64,000 nt of DNA from Gluconobacter cadivus (lineage in GTDB: Bacteria > Pseudomonadota > Alphaproteobacteria > Acetobacterales > Acetobacteraceae). The position numbers and the translations under genes were made by a program. Position 1 is the first letter of the stretch; each line of letters begins with the position of its first letter. The stretch is from NCBI RefSeq assembly GCF_015244745.1, contig NZ_JABCQI010000002.1, forward strand, positions 434,001-498,000, in the 5' to 3' direction. Under the pieces are notes generated by a model. That model had not been told where the DNA came from. It saw nothing but the letters and a program-made list of their open reading frames with translations, and did no database searches. This document shows positions 1-9,504 of the stretch, piece by piece.

Positions 1-403
1 GATAGGCGCGGATAACCGCATCCACATCCCGCACGCTCGCGGGATCCAGATGGTCGGTGCCGCAGCCATTGACGACATCGGCATCCGGCAGTTCGGCTTT
101 CGTGCGGCGGATCAGTTCCAGCGCCATGGGCCAGTCCAGCCCCATGCCACGCTGGGCCGTGTCCATCGCTTCGGCGATGCCGAGCCCAAGATCCACAAGG
201 TGACGGCGAAACGCCATCGTCCCGTCCCAGTCTATGGCCCCGGGCCCGGACGGCGCGCTGCCCGTATAGGGGTTGGCGACGACATGCGCCGCCGAATAGA
301 CGATGCGGGCCGGATTGCGCCCCAGCACGCCTGTTGGCGCGGGGGTTCCGATCAGGTGATAGTCCGTCTTCCGGCCGGTTTCATCGGGAAGAATGATTTT
401 CAT
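1..403 (-). CDS. DUF993 family protein (partial, C-terminal part outside window)
   Basis: The reading frame starts at an ATG at 403 and stays open to the window edge, so only about the first 134 residues are visible. The segment IDWDGTMAFRRHL followed by AEAMDTAQRGMGLDW and GCGTDHL is typical of DUF993, a family annotated as TIM-barrel proteins related to dihydrodipicolinate synthase-type aldolases. Its reaction is not established. The gene begins 8 bases after the stop of the SDR gene and is probably the third cistron of the acyl-CoA dehydrogenase unit. The family call rests on remembered sequence similarity; the substrate is unknown. Confidence 0.8.
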   Translation of the reverse strand, partial: MKIILPDETGRKTDYHLIGTPAPTGVLGRNPARIVYSAAHVVANPYTGSAPSGPGAIDWDGTMAFRRHLVDLGLGIAEAMDTAQRGMGLDWPMALELIRRTKAELPDADVVNGCGTDHLDPASVRDVDAVIRAY

Positions 404-411
404 GACCGCTC

Positions 412-1179
412 TCAGAAACGCGGCACAAGCATTCCGGCATCAGCCGAAATCACCTGGCCTGTGGTGTAGGGAAGTCCGCCCGAAGCGAGGGTTGCGATGA
501 TGCCGCCCATGTCTTCTGGCTCGCCGATACGCGGCAGCAGGGTCAGACCGTCTTCCGCTCTCTGGCGGTACTGGCCGATCACGGCGGCGGTCATGTCTGT
601 CGCGATCAGGCCGGGCTGGACGTCATAGACCGCGATGTTTTCCGGACCCAGCCGCACGGCCAGAGCCTTGGACACCATCGCCGCCGCTGCTTTGGACGCG
701 CAGTACTCCGACCGCTGGACGGCAACCGCCGTGGCGTTGGACGACGTGACATTCACGATGGAATGAAACACGCCGTCGGGACGCGACCGTGACAGGAGCA
801 GCTTTGCAAAAGCCTGCGAGAGAAAGAACAGCGCCTTCGTGTTCACCGTCAGGCACCGGTCCCAGCTCGCTTCGCTCACATCCAGCAGGTCTCCTCGCTG
901 AAGGACGCCTACGCCCGCGTTGTTGACGAGCGTTGTCAGCGGCCCGAGTTCTGCTTCGACCTGCGCCAGTTTTTCCGCATGCACGGCGAGATCCGTGATG
1001 TCGAACGGGAGCGCCATGACGGACGCTCCGGTTTCAGACAGACGGCTGACAGCCGAGCGCAGTTCCTCGTCATCGAACGGTCCGTTGACCGCCAGAGCGA
1101 AGCCCCGTTTCGCCAGCGCCTGTGCCGTTGCGAAACCGATGCCCCGTGAGGAACCGGTAACGAGGGCGACCTGTCTCAT
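412..1179 (-). CDS. SDR-family oxidoreductase (3-ketoacyl reductase-like)
   Basis: A 255-residue classical short-chain dehydrogenase. The cofactor motif TGSSRGIG is at residues 8-15, NNAG at 86-89, the catalytic Ser is in VTSS near 146, and Tyr159/Lys163 lie in YCASK. Family members reduce or oxidise hydroxyl/keto groups with NAD(P)H. The closest look is to FabG-like 3-oxoacyl reductases, but the true substrate cannot be read from sequence. Its start overlaps the stop of the upstream acyl-CoA dehydrogenase by 4 bases (ATGA), which points to translational coupling. In this context it most likely handles a hydroxyacyl or ketoacyl intermediate of the same pathway. Confidence 0.85.
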   Translation of the reverse strand: MRQVALVTGSSRGIGFATAQALAKRGFALAVNGPFDDEELRSAVSRLSETGASVMALPFDITDLAVHAEKLAQVEAELGPLTTLVNNAGVGVLQRGDLLDVSEASWDRCLTVNTKALFFLSQAFAKLLLSRSRPDGVFHSIVNVTSSNATAVAVQRSEYCASKAAAAMVSKALAVRLGPENIAVYDVQPGLIATDMTAAVIGQYRQRAEDGLTLLPRIGEPEDMGGIIATLASGGLPYTTGQVISADAGMLVPRF

Positions 1180-2318
1180 GCCCGTGCGCCTTTACGCAGG
1201 AGCTCACGGGCGATGATCATGCGCTGGATCTGGTTGGTGCCTTCATAGATTTGGGTGATCTTGGCATCGCGGTACAGACGCTCGACCTCGAAGCCACGGA
1301 TATAGCCCGAACCACCGAAGACCTGGACGGCATCGGCGGTACGCGCCACCGCCATGTCTCCGGCAAAGCACTTGGCCATGGAGCAGGAGCGCGTGGCGTC
1401 CTGTCCGCGATCGATCTTCGTCGCAGCGGAGTGAACCAGAAGCCGCGCGGCCTCGATGTCCTTGGCCATGTCGGCCAGCAGCCACTGCACGCCCTGAAAT
1501 TCCGAGATATGCTTGCCGAACTGCTTGCGGGTGCCAGCGTAATCGACAGCCGCTTCGAGACCAGCCTGCGCGATGCCGACCGCCAGAGCCGCGATACCGA
1601 CGCGCCCCTTGTCGAGCACGCTCATCATCATATGGAAGCCACGGTTCATCTCGCCCAGCAGCGCGTCGCTTCCGAGGCGCACGTCCGAGAAGTCGAGTGC
1701 GCCGACCTGGCTCGCGCGCTGGCCCATCTTGTGTTCCTTGGGACCGCGCTCAACGCCCTTGGCATGCAGGTCCACGATGAAAATGGACATGCCCCGATTG
1801 CCCGCGTCCTTGTCCGTGCGAGCCAGAACAAAGCCCGTATCGGCGACCGGCGCGTTGTGGATCCAGATCTTGCCGCCATTAAGGACCCAGCCGTCACCGT
1901 CACGCACGGCCGTCGTGCGGATACCGGAGACATCCGTCCCGGCCTCGGGTTCCGTGATGCAGTAGGCGACCTTGCGTTTCAGGGAGAGGATATCGGGCAG
2001 CATTTTCTGCTGCTCCGGCGTTCCGTGACGCACCAGAAGCGTGGAGATCAGTTCCACCAGACCGCACTGATCCGCCACGCTGGCGTAACCACGGGACAGT
2101 TCTTCCATCACGACCGCGTAAGTCAGCGTGTCGAAGCCCGGTCCGCCCAGTTCCTCGGGCACCGCGATGCCGAACAGGCCCAGCTTGCCCATTTCCTCGT
2201 AAATTTCCGCCGGGAAGCGCTCCTCACGGTCCAGCGCCTCGGCGGCGGGACGGATGACGTTATCCACGAAAGACCGTGTCGTTTCGCGGACTTCTTCCTG
2301 CATTTCGTTCAGAAACAT
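1176..2318 (-). CDS. Acyl-CoA dehydrogenase
   Basis: A 380-residue flavoprotein of the acyl-CoA dehydrogenase family, which oxidises acyl-CoA to 2-enoyl-CoA and passes electrons to ETF. ITEPEAGTDV at 121-130 is the family signature. QVFGGSGYIRG and IYEGTNQIQR lie near the C-terminus; Glu359 of YEGT is in the place of the usual catalytic base. I chose the ATG at 2318 because GGAG sits 6 bases before it; a GTG four codons upstream at 2330 is possible. It heads a unit with the SDR (4-base overlap) and DUF993, and a palindromic operator candidate lies just upstream at 2340-2353. Confidence 0.93.
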   Translation of the reverse strand: MFLNEMQEEVRETTRSFVDNVIRPAAEALDREERFPAEIYEEMGKLGLFGIAVPEELGGPGFDTLTYAVVMEELSRGYASVADQCGLVELISTLLVRHGTPEQQKMLPDILSLKRKVAYCITEPEAGTDVSGIRTTAVRDGDGWVLNGGKIWIHNAPVADTGFVLARTDKDAGNRGMSIFIVDLHAKGVERGPKEHKMGQRASQVGALDFSDVRLGSDALLGEMNRGFHMMMSVLDKGRVGIAALAVGIAQAGLEAAVDYAGTRKQFGKHISEFQGVQWLLADMAKDIEAARLLVHSAATKIDRGQDATRSCSMAKCFAGDMAVARTADAVQVFGGSGYIRGFEVERLYRDAKITQIYEGTNQIQRMIIARELLRKGARA

Positions 2319-2339
2319 TGCCGACTCCACATGGGTAAC

Positions 2340-2353
2340 TAACTAGATGGTTA
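2340..2353. promoter_or_regulatory. Candidate TetR operator, copy 1
   Basis: TAACTAGATGGTTA is an imperfect palindrome (TAACYA-N2-TGGTTA form) about 22 bases upstream of the acyl-CoA dehydrogenase start. A longer stretch is shared with the site at 5321-5334: GTAWCTAACYAGWTGGTTAC followed by TAT. The 14-bp core is typical in size for TetR-family operators. The obvious regulator is the TetR gene at 8848-9504, but the pairing is inferred from position only. Confidence 0.6.
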
Positions 2354-2429
2354 CTATTGAAAACTGTTAAAGACTACGGCTTTCGCCACACGCACCGATC
2401 AATCATTATTGAAGCTTTTCGGGCCGGTC

Positions 2430-3689
2430 CTAGCGAACCAGAACGGCCCGGAAATCATTGACGTTTGTGCCGGTTGGACCCGGAACAAACAGGTCTCCCA
2501 GCGCCTCGAACGCGGTATAGGCGTCGTTCTCCATCAGAAGATCCATAGGGTTGAACCCCCTCTCCCTCAGGCGCTCCATGCTGACACCATCAGCGAAGGC
2601 CCCGGCATTGTCTTCCGAACCGTCAATACCATCGGTATCCGCCGCGAGAGCCGCAAACGGCAGGCCCTCCGCCGCCAGCGCAAAAGCCAGAAGGAATTCG
2701 GTATTGCGCCCGCCCCGCCCTTTTCCGCGGATCGTCACCGTGGTTTCGCCGCCTGACAGGATCACGACCGGTCGGCGGAAAGGGCGCTTCCTGAGGATGA
2801 TTTCCCGCACCAGTGCAGCATGAACCTTGCCGACATCCCGGGCTTCACCCTCGATCGCATCGGACAGGATCACAGGGTAGATCCCTGCCTGCCGCACCTT
2901 GTCGGCCGCCGCTTCCAGAGACAGATGCGCCGAGGCGATGACGCGAACCTCGTTCCCGCTGAACACCGGATCGGTTGCCAGAGGGGCGCGACCCTCGTCT
3001 CCATCCAGCCAGGACTGGATCTTTGCCGGGAGCCGCAGTTTCCACGTCTTTGCCAGAATACGGGCCTCCTCGCGTGTGCCCAGATCCGGAACCGTAGGGC
3101 CTGAGGCCACCTGCGCCGGATCGTCGAAAGGGACATCCGACACGACCAGAGACACAACCTTTGCCGGAGCCGCAGCGGCCGCAAGACGGCCGCCCTTGAT
3201 GCCCGACACCTGCTTGCGGATACTGTTCATGACTGAAATCGGCGCACCGGATGCGAGCAGGACACGGTTGAGTTCGGCCTCGTCCGCAAGTGTCATGCCC
3301 GGCGGCGGCGACGGCAGAAGAGCAGAACCGCCCCCACAGATGAGCGCCACGACGAGATCATCCGGCCCCAGTCCCTTCACCGTTTCGAAAAGCACCTCCG
3401 TGGCCTTCAGACCCGCTTCGTCCGGTACCGGATGCGAGGCCTCCAGAACCTTGATGAACTGCGTTGGGCAGACATTGCCATAACGCGTGACCACGGCCCC
3501 GCTGAGTGGTCCTTTCCAGACGCGCTCGAAAGCCGCTGCCAATTGGGCCGCGCCTTTTCCTGCGCCGACGACAACCGTCCGGCCCTTGGGGGGGGCGGGA
3601 AGATGCGCTGCCAGGATCTGCTCCGGCTCTGCCGCGGCAACGGCAGCGTCGAAGAGTTCTGTCAGAAACATACGGTCCTGAAGCATCAT
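2430..3689 (-). CDS. Glycerate 2-kinase, MOFRL type (GckA/TtuD family)
   Basis: A 419-residue protein of the DUF4147/MOFRL glycerate kinase family, which phosphorylates D-glycerate to 2-phosphoglycerate with ATP. VVGAGKGAAQ near 40, ICGGGSALLPSPPPG near 115 and the C-terminal MOFRL part (ILSGGETTVTIRGKGRGGRNTE, cut here for length, then DTDGIDGSEDNAGA) are all present at normal family length. The start ATG at 3689 follows AGGA by 7 bases. It lies 40 bases after the CoA-transferase stop and is probably co-transcribed with it. A glycerate kinase in an acyl-CoA cluster suggests that a C3 hydroxy-acid leaves the pathway as glycerate; this is inference. Confidence 0.9.
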   Translation of the reverse strand: MMLQDRMFLTELFDAAVAAAEPEQILAAHLPAPPKGRTVVVGAGKGAAQLAAAFERVWKGPLSGAVVTRYGNVCPTQFIKVLEASHPVPDEAGLKATEVLFETVKGLGPDDLVVALICGGGSALLPSPPPGMTLADEAELNRVLLASGAPISVMNSIRKQVSGIKGGRLAAAAAPAKVVSLVVSDVPFDDPAQVASGPTVPDLGTREEARILAKTWKLRLPAKIQSWLDGDEGRAPLATDPVFSGNEVRVIASAHLSLEAAADKVRQAGIYPVILSDAIEGEARDVGKVHAALVREIILRKRPFRRPVVILSGGETTVTIRGKGRGGRNTEFLLAFALAAEGLPFAALAADTDGIDGSEDNAGAFADGVSMERLRERGFNPMDLLMENDAYTAFEALGDLFVPGPTGTNVNDFRAVLVR

Positions 3690-3729
3690 GGTCAGTTCCT
3701 GTCTGGCTGGCTGGCGCGAGGGAGGACGG

Positions 3730-5301
3730 TCACAGGGTCAAACCCATGGGTTCATCCCGGAACAGGGCCGCATTCATGTATTTCAGATCTGGCGAAACCT
3801 CGAGATGAGCCGTCGCCTGACCCAGAATGTCCCGCTGCAAGTCGATCCCCGGCGCGATTTCAGTGACCGTCAGCTTGCCATCGAGCAGCCTCAGGACGCA
3901 ACGCTCCGTCACATAAGTGATCTCCTGTCCGGTCTCGGCGGCACGGCGACCGGAGAAACTGACCTGAGACACTTCCGGCACGATTTTCGCGATCTTGCCT
4001 TCCCTGTCGATCACCAGACGTCCGTCTTCGATATGCATCTTTGCCCCGGCATTGAAATTGCCCGAGAAAATGATCCGTTTGGCGCGCGCCGTGATGTCAA
4101 CGAAGCCGCCAGCTCCGGCCGTGCGATGCGGTGTGGCCGCCAGACGGCTGACATTCACCGAACCATTCTGTCCGATTTCAAGGAAGGACAGCAGGGAACA
4201 GTCGAAGCCACCCGCCTGAAAATAGGAGAACTGATGGGGTGAGGCGACGAAGGCTTCGGCATTGCTGGCGCAGCCGAACTTGAAGTCCAGCAGGGGGATG
4301 CCGCCTACGGCCCCCTGTTCGATCACCCACGTCACCGCGCCATGCCGCCCTTCTTCCAGAAGGATACGCGGAACATTGGCGGAAATACCAAAACCGATAT
4401 TGACCGCCCAATCCTGTTTCAGTTCCTGCGCCACACGACGGGCCATGACTTTGGATGGTCCGAAATTCGGAATTTCGAACGTGGACAACGGACGGAAAAT
4501 CTCGCCTGAAATGGCAGGATCATAGGCTGTTGCGGTTGTCTGAAGCTGCTCCGGCGCTTCGACGATCACGTCCACCAGAATACCCGGAACCTTGACGTCA
4601 TGCGGCTTGAGCGTGCCCTGCGCAGCGACACGGCGGACCTGCGCGATCACCAGACCGCCATTGTTATGCGCCGCCAGGGCCATTTCCATGGCACCCAGCG
4701 TGGCGCCTTCCTGCTCGAATGTCAGATTGCCGTTCTCATCCGCCGTCGACGCCCGGATGATCGCCACGTCCGGACGAAGTGCCGGGAAATAGAGCCAGTC
4801 TTCGCCCTCGAAATCCATGTGACGGACCAGCGGGTTCTGACGGGCCGTCTCGTTCATCGCGCAGCCGTCGCGCTTGGGGTCCGCGAAGGTATCGAGGCCG
4901 ACCTTGGTCAGCACGCCGGGGCGCTTCGCCGCACCCTCCCGCAACATGTCAAACACAATACCGGACGGCACATTATAGGCGGCCAGATCCTCTGCCTGAA
5001 TCCGCTGCCAGATCAGCGGCGGTTCGGCATTGCTTGGGCCCGAGGGATAGGAGCCGCCAATGATTTTCGTGATCATGCCGGGACGGGCGAGATGGTCCAC
5101 GCCCCTGGTCCCGAACATGTCTCCTGCGGCAATTGGATGGACGGTCGTCAGTTTCGCGGGGGATTTGGTGGCTTCGAAACGTTGTCCAAGGGCTTCGAGA
5201 ACCGCATCGGGACACAAAAGTCCCGAGGACGAATTGACGGCAACCATGGCTCCGTCCCTGATGAGGCTCACGGCCTCGGTCGCTGTCCTGACTTTCGTCA
5301 T
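3730..5301 (-). CDS. Acyl-CoA:carboxylate CoA-transferase (YdiF/propionate CoA-transferase family)
   Basis: A 523-residue single-chain class I CoA-transferase with both halves fused. It moves CoA from an acyl-CoA donor such as acetyl-CoA to a carboxylate. The N-terminal GAMVAVNSSSG loop and TVHPIAAGDMFGTRG are typical. Glu328 in VIEQGAVGG is in the place of the family's catalytic glutamate, and GQNGSVNVS follows near 377. It would activate the acid made by the neighbouring aldehyde dehydrogenase. Its promoter region holds the second copy of the palindromic operator at 5321-5334, so it probably starts its own transcript with the glycerate kinase. Confidence 0.9.
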   Translation of the reverse strand: MTKVRTATEAVSLIRDGAMVAVNSSSGLLCPDAVLEALGQRFEATKSPAKLTTVHPIAAGDMFGTRGVDHLARPGMITKIIGGSYPSGPSNAEPPLIWQRIQAEDLAAYNVPSGIVFDMLREGAAKRPGVLTKVGLDTFADPKRDGCAMNETARQNPLVRHMDFEGEDWLYFPALRPDVAIIRASTADENGNLTFEQEGATLGAMEMALAAHNNGGLVIAQVRRVAAQGTLKPHDVKVPGILVDVIVEAPEQLQTTATAYDPAISGEIFRPLSTFEIPNFGPSKVMARRVAQELKQDWAVNIGFGISANVPRILLEEGRHGAVTWVIEQGAVGGIPLLDFKFGCASNAEAFVASPHQFSYFQAGGFDCSLLSFLEIGQNGSVNVSRLAATPHRTAGAGGFVDITARAKRIIFSGNFNAGAKMHIEDGRLVIDREGKIAKIVPEVSQVSFSGRRAAETGQEITYVTERCVLRLLDGKLTVTEIAPGIDLQRDILGQATAHLEVSPDLKYMNAALFRDEPMGLTL

Positions 5302-5320
5302 GTTCCAATACCTTAGTATC

Positions 5321-5334
5321 TAACCAGTTGGTTA
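5321..5334. promoter_or_regulatory. Candidate TetR operator, copy 2
   Basis: TAACCAGTTGGTTA has perfect 6-base arms (TAACCA/TGGTTA) around GT. It lies 20 bases upstream of the CoA-transferase start. It matches the site at 2340-2353 at 12 of 14 positions, and both are followed by CTAT. Being in front of two units of one cluster strongly suggests shared control, most simply by the adjacent TetR protein. Confidence 0.65.
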
Positions 5335-5419
5335 CTATAAATTTCAACGAAAGAGTCCGGCATGACTGCGCGGCTTCTCCGTTATCCCGTAGTTTCAGAA
5401 GGTGCGGGCAGATCCCGGT

Positions 5420-7018
5420 TCAGGCATTCCCCTGAATGAAATCTGCCGCGCGCTCCCCGATCATGATCGTTGCGGCATTCGTATTTGACCCCAGCAGCGA
5501 GGGCATGACCGAACTGTCGCAGATCCTGATGCCCTCAAGACCATGAACCTTCAGGCGCGGATCGACGACGGACATCTCATCCCGCCCCATCTTGCAGGTG
5601 CATGTCGGGTGATAGGACGTCCGGCCATGTTCCCGCGCATAGTCACGATACATCTGCATCGTCGGCTGTTTACCGCTAAAGAAGCAGGTTTTTCTGATGT
5701 GCTTCTGCAAGGAGGGCTGGGAGAACATCTCATAACTCAGCCGAACGCCTTCCGCAGAGGTTTCCAGATCGGCGGGATCGCCCAGAAAATTGGGATCGAC
5801 CAGTGGGTTAAGCCTCGGGTCCGCCGAGCGAAGCCGGACAGTTCCGCGCGACTTCGGCCGCAGCACATAGCTGTTGAGCGTAATACCGGACGTTCCTTTG
5901 GGAACGGACGTCACTCCGGCTTCTGCCCCGGCACCGGCGAGAAAATGGAACTGCAAATCAGGCACATCCGAAGACGGGTTCGAATACCAGAAGGCCCCCC
6001 CTTCAACCACGTTGGACGCAACAGGGCCGGAGTTGAACATCGTGTATTCAAGACCTGCCCAGAGCATCCAGTGCAGTTTGCGGTATTTGTCGAAGCTCTC
6101 ATCCGTTTTGAGTTCCGCCACGATATCCACGCCGAAATGGTCCTGTAGGTTCTCGCCCACGCCCGGCAGATCCTGCACGACCGAAATTCCTTTGTCCCGC
6201 AGATGTGCGGCAGGGCCGACGCCTGACAACATCATCAGCTTCGGCGTGCCTATGGCACCCGCGGTCACAACGATTTCCTGCGTGGCCTCGGCTGTTTCAA
6301 GGGTGCCGTTGGCAATGTACTGCACACCCTTGGCGCGTGTGCCGTCGAACACGATCTTCAGAACCAGTGCCCGCGTTACAACCGTCAGGTTTTTGCGCCC
6401 CAGAGCCGGACGCAGATACCCCACGGCCGTGGAACAGCGCCGGTTGTTCCGGATGGTCATCTGGTAGATGCCAGCCCCTGCCTGTGACGCACCATTGAAG
6501 TCAGGATTGTAAGGCAGCCCCATTTCCTGACAGCTCTGCACGAACGCGCGGCTGGTCGGGTTTGGATCTGCGAGATTGGAAACGCCCAGCGGTCCGTTCG
6601 TGCCGTGCCAGTCCCCTGCAAAAATTGCGTTTCCTTCGGAACGGATGAAGTATTTCTGGATGTCCCGAAAGCTCCAGCCATCTGCGCCTTCCGCAGCCCA
6701 ACGGTCGAAATCGGACGGATGACCGCGCGTGAAAACTTCCGCGTTGATGGACGAACCACCGCCCAGAACCCGTCCCTGCACATAAGGGATCTGACGGTTG
6801 TTCGCGTTCTTTTGCGGTTCCGTCAGAAGGTCCCAGGTGTGCGGGCCCGTGGTCATTTTCGCGAAGCCGACCGGCATGTGGATCAGTGGATGCGTATCCC
6901 GCCGCCCCGCCTCAATGAGGCAGACACGGACGGACGGATTTTCGGAAAGGCGGGCTGCGAGAACACAGCCAGCCGAACCGCCACCGACAACGATGTAATC
7001 AAAGCCGCGCGTCATCAT
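5420..7018 (-). CDS. GMC-family FAD alcohol dehydrogenase (choline dehydrogenase-like)
   Basis: A 532-residue GMC oxidoreductase of normal length. The FAD-binding GGGSAG is at 12-17, [11 protein letters not shown] near 82-92, [17 protein letters not shown] is the second GMC signature, and the C-terminal active-site pair is His470 (HPTCTCKMG) and Asn in GSNTNAA. These enzymes oxidise primary alcohols to aldehydes; many are called choline dehydrogenase without proof. No signal peptide is visible, so it should be cytoplasmic or peripheral. Its ATG at 7018 overlaps the aldehyde dehydrogenase stop by 4 bases, so the two are translationally coupled and likely act in sequence. Confidence 0.92.
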   Translation of the reverse strand: MMTRGFDYIVVGGGSAGCVLAARLSENPSVRVCLIEAGRRDTHPLIHMPVGFAKMTTGPHTWDLLTEPQKNANNRQIPYVQGRVLGGGSSINAEVFTRGHPSDFDRWAAEGADGWSFRDIQKYFIRSEGNAIFAGDWHGTNGPLGVSNLADPNPTSRAFVQSCQEMGLPYNPDFNGASQAGAGIYQMTIRNNRRCSTAVGYLRPALGRKNLTVVTRALVLKIVFDGTRAKGVQYIANGTLETAEATQEIVVTAGAIGTPKLMMLSGVGPAAHLRDKGISVVQDLPGVGENLQDHFGVDIVAELKTDESFDKYRKLHWMLWAGLEYTMFNSGPVASNVVEGGAFWYSNPSSDVPDLQFHFLAGAGAEAGVTSVPKGTSGITLNSYVLRPKSRGTVRLRSADPRLNPLVDPNFLGDPADLETSAEGVRLSYEMFSQPSLQKHIRKTCFFSGKQPTMQMYRDYAREHGRTSYHPTCTCKMGRDEMSVVDPRLKVHGLEGIRICDSSVMPSLLGSNTNAATIMIGERAADFIQGNA

Positions 7019-8511
7019 GAAATCCAGTGCGAACGTTTGCCCGTCTCGATATGGACAGACTTGATCTGCGTGTATTCCTCGACGCCATACAGGCCAGATT
7101 CACGCCCCCATCCAGACTGCTTGAAACCACCCAGAGGCGTTTCCGGACCACCGCTCATGATGGTATTGACCCAGAAACGGCCCGCACGCACGCGACGGGT
7201 TACGGCCAGTGCCTTGTTGATATCCTTGCTCCAGACCGATGCGGCGAGGCCGTAGACCGTGTCGTTGGCAATCGCAATCGCCTCATCGACGGTATCGAAA
7301 TGGAAGGATGCCAGAACCGGGCCGAAGATTTCGTCACGCGCGATGCCCATGGACGGCTTCACATCCGTAAACAGCGTGGGCTGAATATACTGCCCCTTGC
7401 CGAAATCTACGGCCCCGCCACCGCAAAGCAGTTTGGCGCCCTCTGCCTTGCCTTTCGCGATATAGTCCAGAATGGTTTTGTTCTGAGCTTCCGTCGTGAT
7501 GGCGCCGATCTGCGTTTCGGGATCAAACGGGTCACCAACGCGGATCTTTTCCATTTTTGCCACAACCAGACGTTCGAACTTCTCAGCGATGGACCGCTCA
7601 ACAATCAGACGGCTTGAAGAAACGCAGCACTGCCCGGTGTTGAAGCTGATCCCGAATGCCACCGCGTCAGCCGCGTCTTCGAGGTCACTGTCAGCAAACA
7701 CCACAATGGGGTTTTTGCCGCCTAGTTCGAGGCCGAGTTTCTTGAGGTTACTGTCGGCCGCCGCATGGATGCAGGACTTGCCAACCCCCGTGGAACCAGT
7801 GAAGGACAGCATGTCGATATCCTGATGCTCGGTCATGGCCTGACCAACCGTGCGTCCTGTTCCTGTCACCACATTAAACACACCCTTTGGCAGGCCCGCA
7901 TCCGCAAGAACCTCTGCCAGAAGCAGCGTCGTGGCACTGGTCACCTCGGCGGGCTTGACGACAAGAGTGCAGCCGGACGCGAGAATAAACGGTGCGCGCT
8001 CACACAGGATCATGAACGGAAAGTTCCACGGCGTGATTAGCCCGACAACACCGATGGGCTCACGCAGGACCATGCCGAACAGTCCCTCACCCAGATTGTT
8101 GAACGTATCGCCATGCAGCAGACGCGCAGCACCCGCGGCCATTTCAAAACAGGCGATACAATGGTCGATCTCACCCTTGGCCTGGCTAATGGGTTTTCCG
8201 TTTTCAAGAACTTCCCAATAAGCAATGTCATCCCGGCGCTCACGCAGCAGGCCCGCAACCTTCAGAAGAACCGCAGCGCGCTCCGAAGATGGAAGCCCCG
8301 ACCAGCTTCCATTTTCGAAGGCGTGACGTGCAGCGGCCACAGCATCATCAAGATCTTCACGCGTGCATCGTGGAATGCGGGTAACGGGAACATTATGTGC
8401 GGGCGAAGAGCGGTCGAAGAATTCCTTACCTGCGCGCCATTCTCCATCAACAAAGAATCCGAATGTACGAGGCTTTGACGGTAAAGAAATATTCTTTGCA
8501 ACAACATTCAT
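7015..8511 (-). CDS. NAD(P)-dependent aldehyde dehydrogenase
   Basis: A 498-residue ALDH-superfamily enzyme that oxidises an aldehyde to the acid. [27 protein letters not shown] (general-base Glu) and [12 protein letters not shown] (catalytic Cys) are all present. I chose the ATG at 8511 (MNVVAKN), preceded by AGGA at 9 bases. Extensions starting at ATG 8544 or TTG 8556 cannot be excluded. It is the first gene of the minus-strand pair with the GMC dehydrogenase, divergent from the TetR gene. It looks similar to betaine-aldehyde dehydrogenases, but the GMC partner does not prove choline as substrate. Confidence 0.92.
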   Translation of the reverse strand: MNVVAKNISLPSKPRTFGFFVDGEWRAGKEFFDRSSPAHNVPVTRIPRCTREDLDDAVAAARHAFENGSWSGLPSSERAAVLLKVAGLLRERRDDIAYWEVLENGKPISQAKGEIDHCIACFEMAAGAARLLHGDTFNNLGEGLFGMVLREPIGVVGLITPWNFPFMILCERAPFILASGCTLVVKPAEVTSATTLLLAEVLADAGLPKGVFNVVTGTGRTVGQAMTEHQDIDMLSFTGSTGVGKSCIHAAADSNLKKLGLELGGKNPIVVFADSDLEDAADAVAFGISFNTGQCCVSSSRLIVERSIAEKFERLVVAKMEKIRVGDPFDPETQIGAITTEAQNKTILDYIAKGKAEGAKLLCGGGAVDFGKGQYIQPTLFTDVKPSMGIARDEIFGPVLASFHFDTVDEAIAIANDTVYGLAASVWSKDINKALAVTRRVRAGRFWVNTIMSGGPETPLGGFKQSGWGRESGLYGVEEYTQIKSVHIETGKRSHWIS

Positions 8512-8847
8512 GAGACTTATTCCTGCCGACTTTGGAGCTGTCATTCCTTTTTCCAAGGTGCAGCCCGGTTTTTACTGTTCTGAAGTGGATGATCCGGGAA
8601 ATATCGAAACGTATAATTTCCGTTCTCGGATGCTCCTCGCTTTCATTTGACCGGAGACGCTCAGGCTCCAACTTCCCAACGCATAACGCACCGTTTAGTT
8701 ACTTACACATATCTCAGGGGTGTACCACCATGAAATCACGTTACGTTGATATTTTTATTCATTTTATATGTGATTTTAGGCGCTACTTTTCTTTTGGGAC
8801 AGATTCCCTCAAAAAGAACGTCCATATTGAGTGCGGAACAGGCCCTG
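8512..8847. promoter_or_regulatory. Divergent promoter region between aldehyde dehydrogenase and tetR
   Basis: This 336-base stretch separates the divergent aldehyde dehydrogenase and TetR genes. I see no convincing gene in it. The frame running into tetR from 8746 encodes a hydrophobic stretch unlike a TetR N-terminus. At 8688-8701 the right half of the cluster operator recurs (TAGTTA against TGGTTA), but the left half matches at only 3 of 6 bases, so it is a weak site at best. The region is AT-richer than the coding DNA. Confidence 0.4.
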
Positions 8848-9504
8848 ATGCCCCTTGAGAAAAGCAGATTGTCCCAGGCGACGAAAAAACGTGTCAGGGA
8901 CGCGGACGCCACAAAATTGCGCATTCTCGAAGCCGCCAAAAAGGAATTTTCAAAGAATGGTCTTGAAGGCGCACGGGTCGATGCCATCGCCCTGGATGCC
9001 AAAGCCAATAAGAGAATGCTCTACCATTATTTCGAAAGTAAGGACGGTCTCTTCAGAACGGTACTGGAACGGGAATATCTCAAAATCCGCGCTGAAGAGA
9101 ATTTGCTGGATCTGGAGAACCTCCCTCCAAGAACCGCTCTTGAGACGCTCGTCCGCTTCACATGGGAATATTACATTGCAAATCCCGAGTTCATCACGCT
9201 CGTGAACAGTGAAAACCTTTGCAAGGCCGCCCATATCAAAAATTCGGCTACCTTGAAAACGATCAGCCAGAAATTCGTTCGCCGTATCCAAACGCTTCTG
9301 GATCGGGGGGTTCGGGAAAATGTTTTCCGTGACGGCATTGACGCAGCACAGTTAAACATCACCATTGCCTCAATAAATTACTATTATTTTACCAACAGAT
9401 TTACCGGATCGGTCATATTTGAACGCGACTTTACAGCGCCAGAAGCGCTTGAAGAGAGAATTTATTTTAATATTGAAACCATATGCCGCCTCGTATGTAA
9501 GTAA
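8848..9504 (+). CDS. TetR/AcrR-family transcriptional regulator (catabolic cluster)
   Basis: A 218-residue TetR-type repressor candidate. The helix-turn-helix covers about residues 18-65, with ILEAAKKEFSKNGLEGARVDAIA and KRMLYHYFESKDGLF (each given only in part) matching the TetR_N pattern. The C-terminal domain is alpha-helical with an unknown ligand. I placed the start at ATG 8848, five bases after AGG. The frame is open back to 8746, but the extra part is a hydrophobic stretch that does not belong to the family. It is divergent from the aldehyde dehydrogenase and is the natural candidate for binding the palindromes at 2340-2353 and 5321-5334. Confidence 0.85.
   Translation: MPLEKSRLSQATKKRVRDADATKLRILEAAKKEFSKNGLEGARVDAIALDAKANKRMLYHYFESKDGLFRTVLEREYLKIRAEENLLDLENLPPRTALETLVRFTWEYYIANPEFITLVNSENLCKAAHIKNSATLKTISQKFVRRIQTLLDRGVRENVFRDGIDAAQLNITIASINYYYFTNRFTGSVIFERDFTAPEALEERIYFNIETICRLVCK

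Noticed and set aside
1251-2342. Long plus-strand frame opposite the acyl-CoA dehydrogenase gene
   Set aside because: It is the antisense shadow of a confident enzyme gene; its product has no family pattern.
8746-8847. N-terminal extension of the TetR gene with a hydrophobic segment
   Set aside because: TetR proteins begin just before the helix-turn-helix, and ATG 8848 has a ribosome site; the membrane-like stretch is promoter DNA read as protein.
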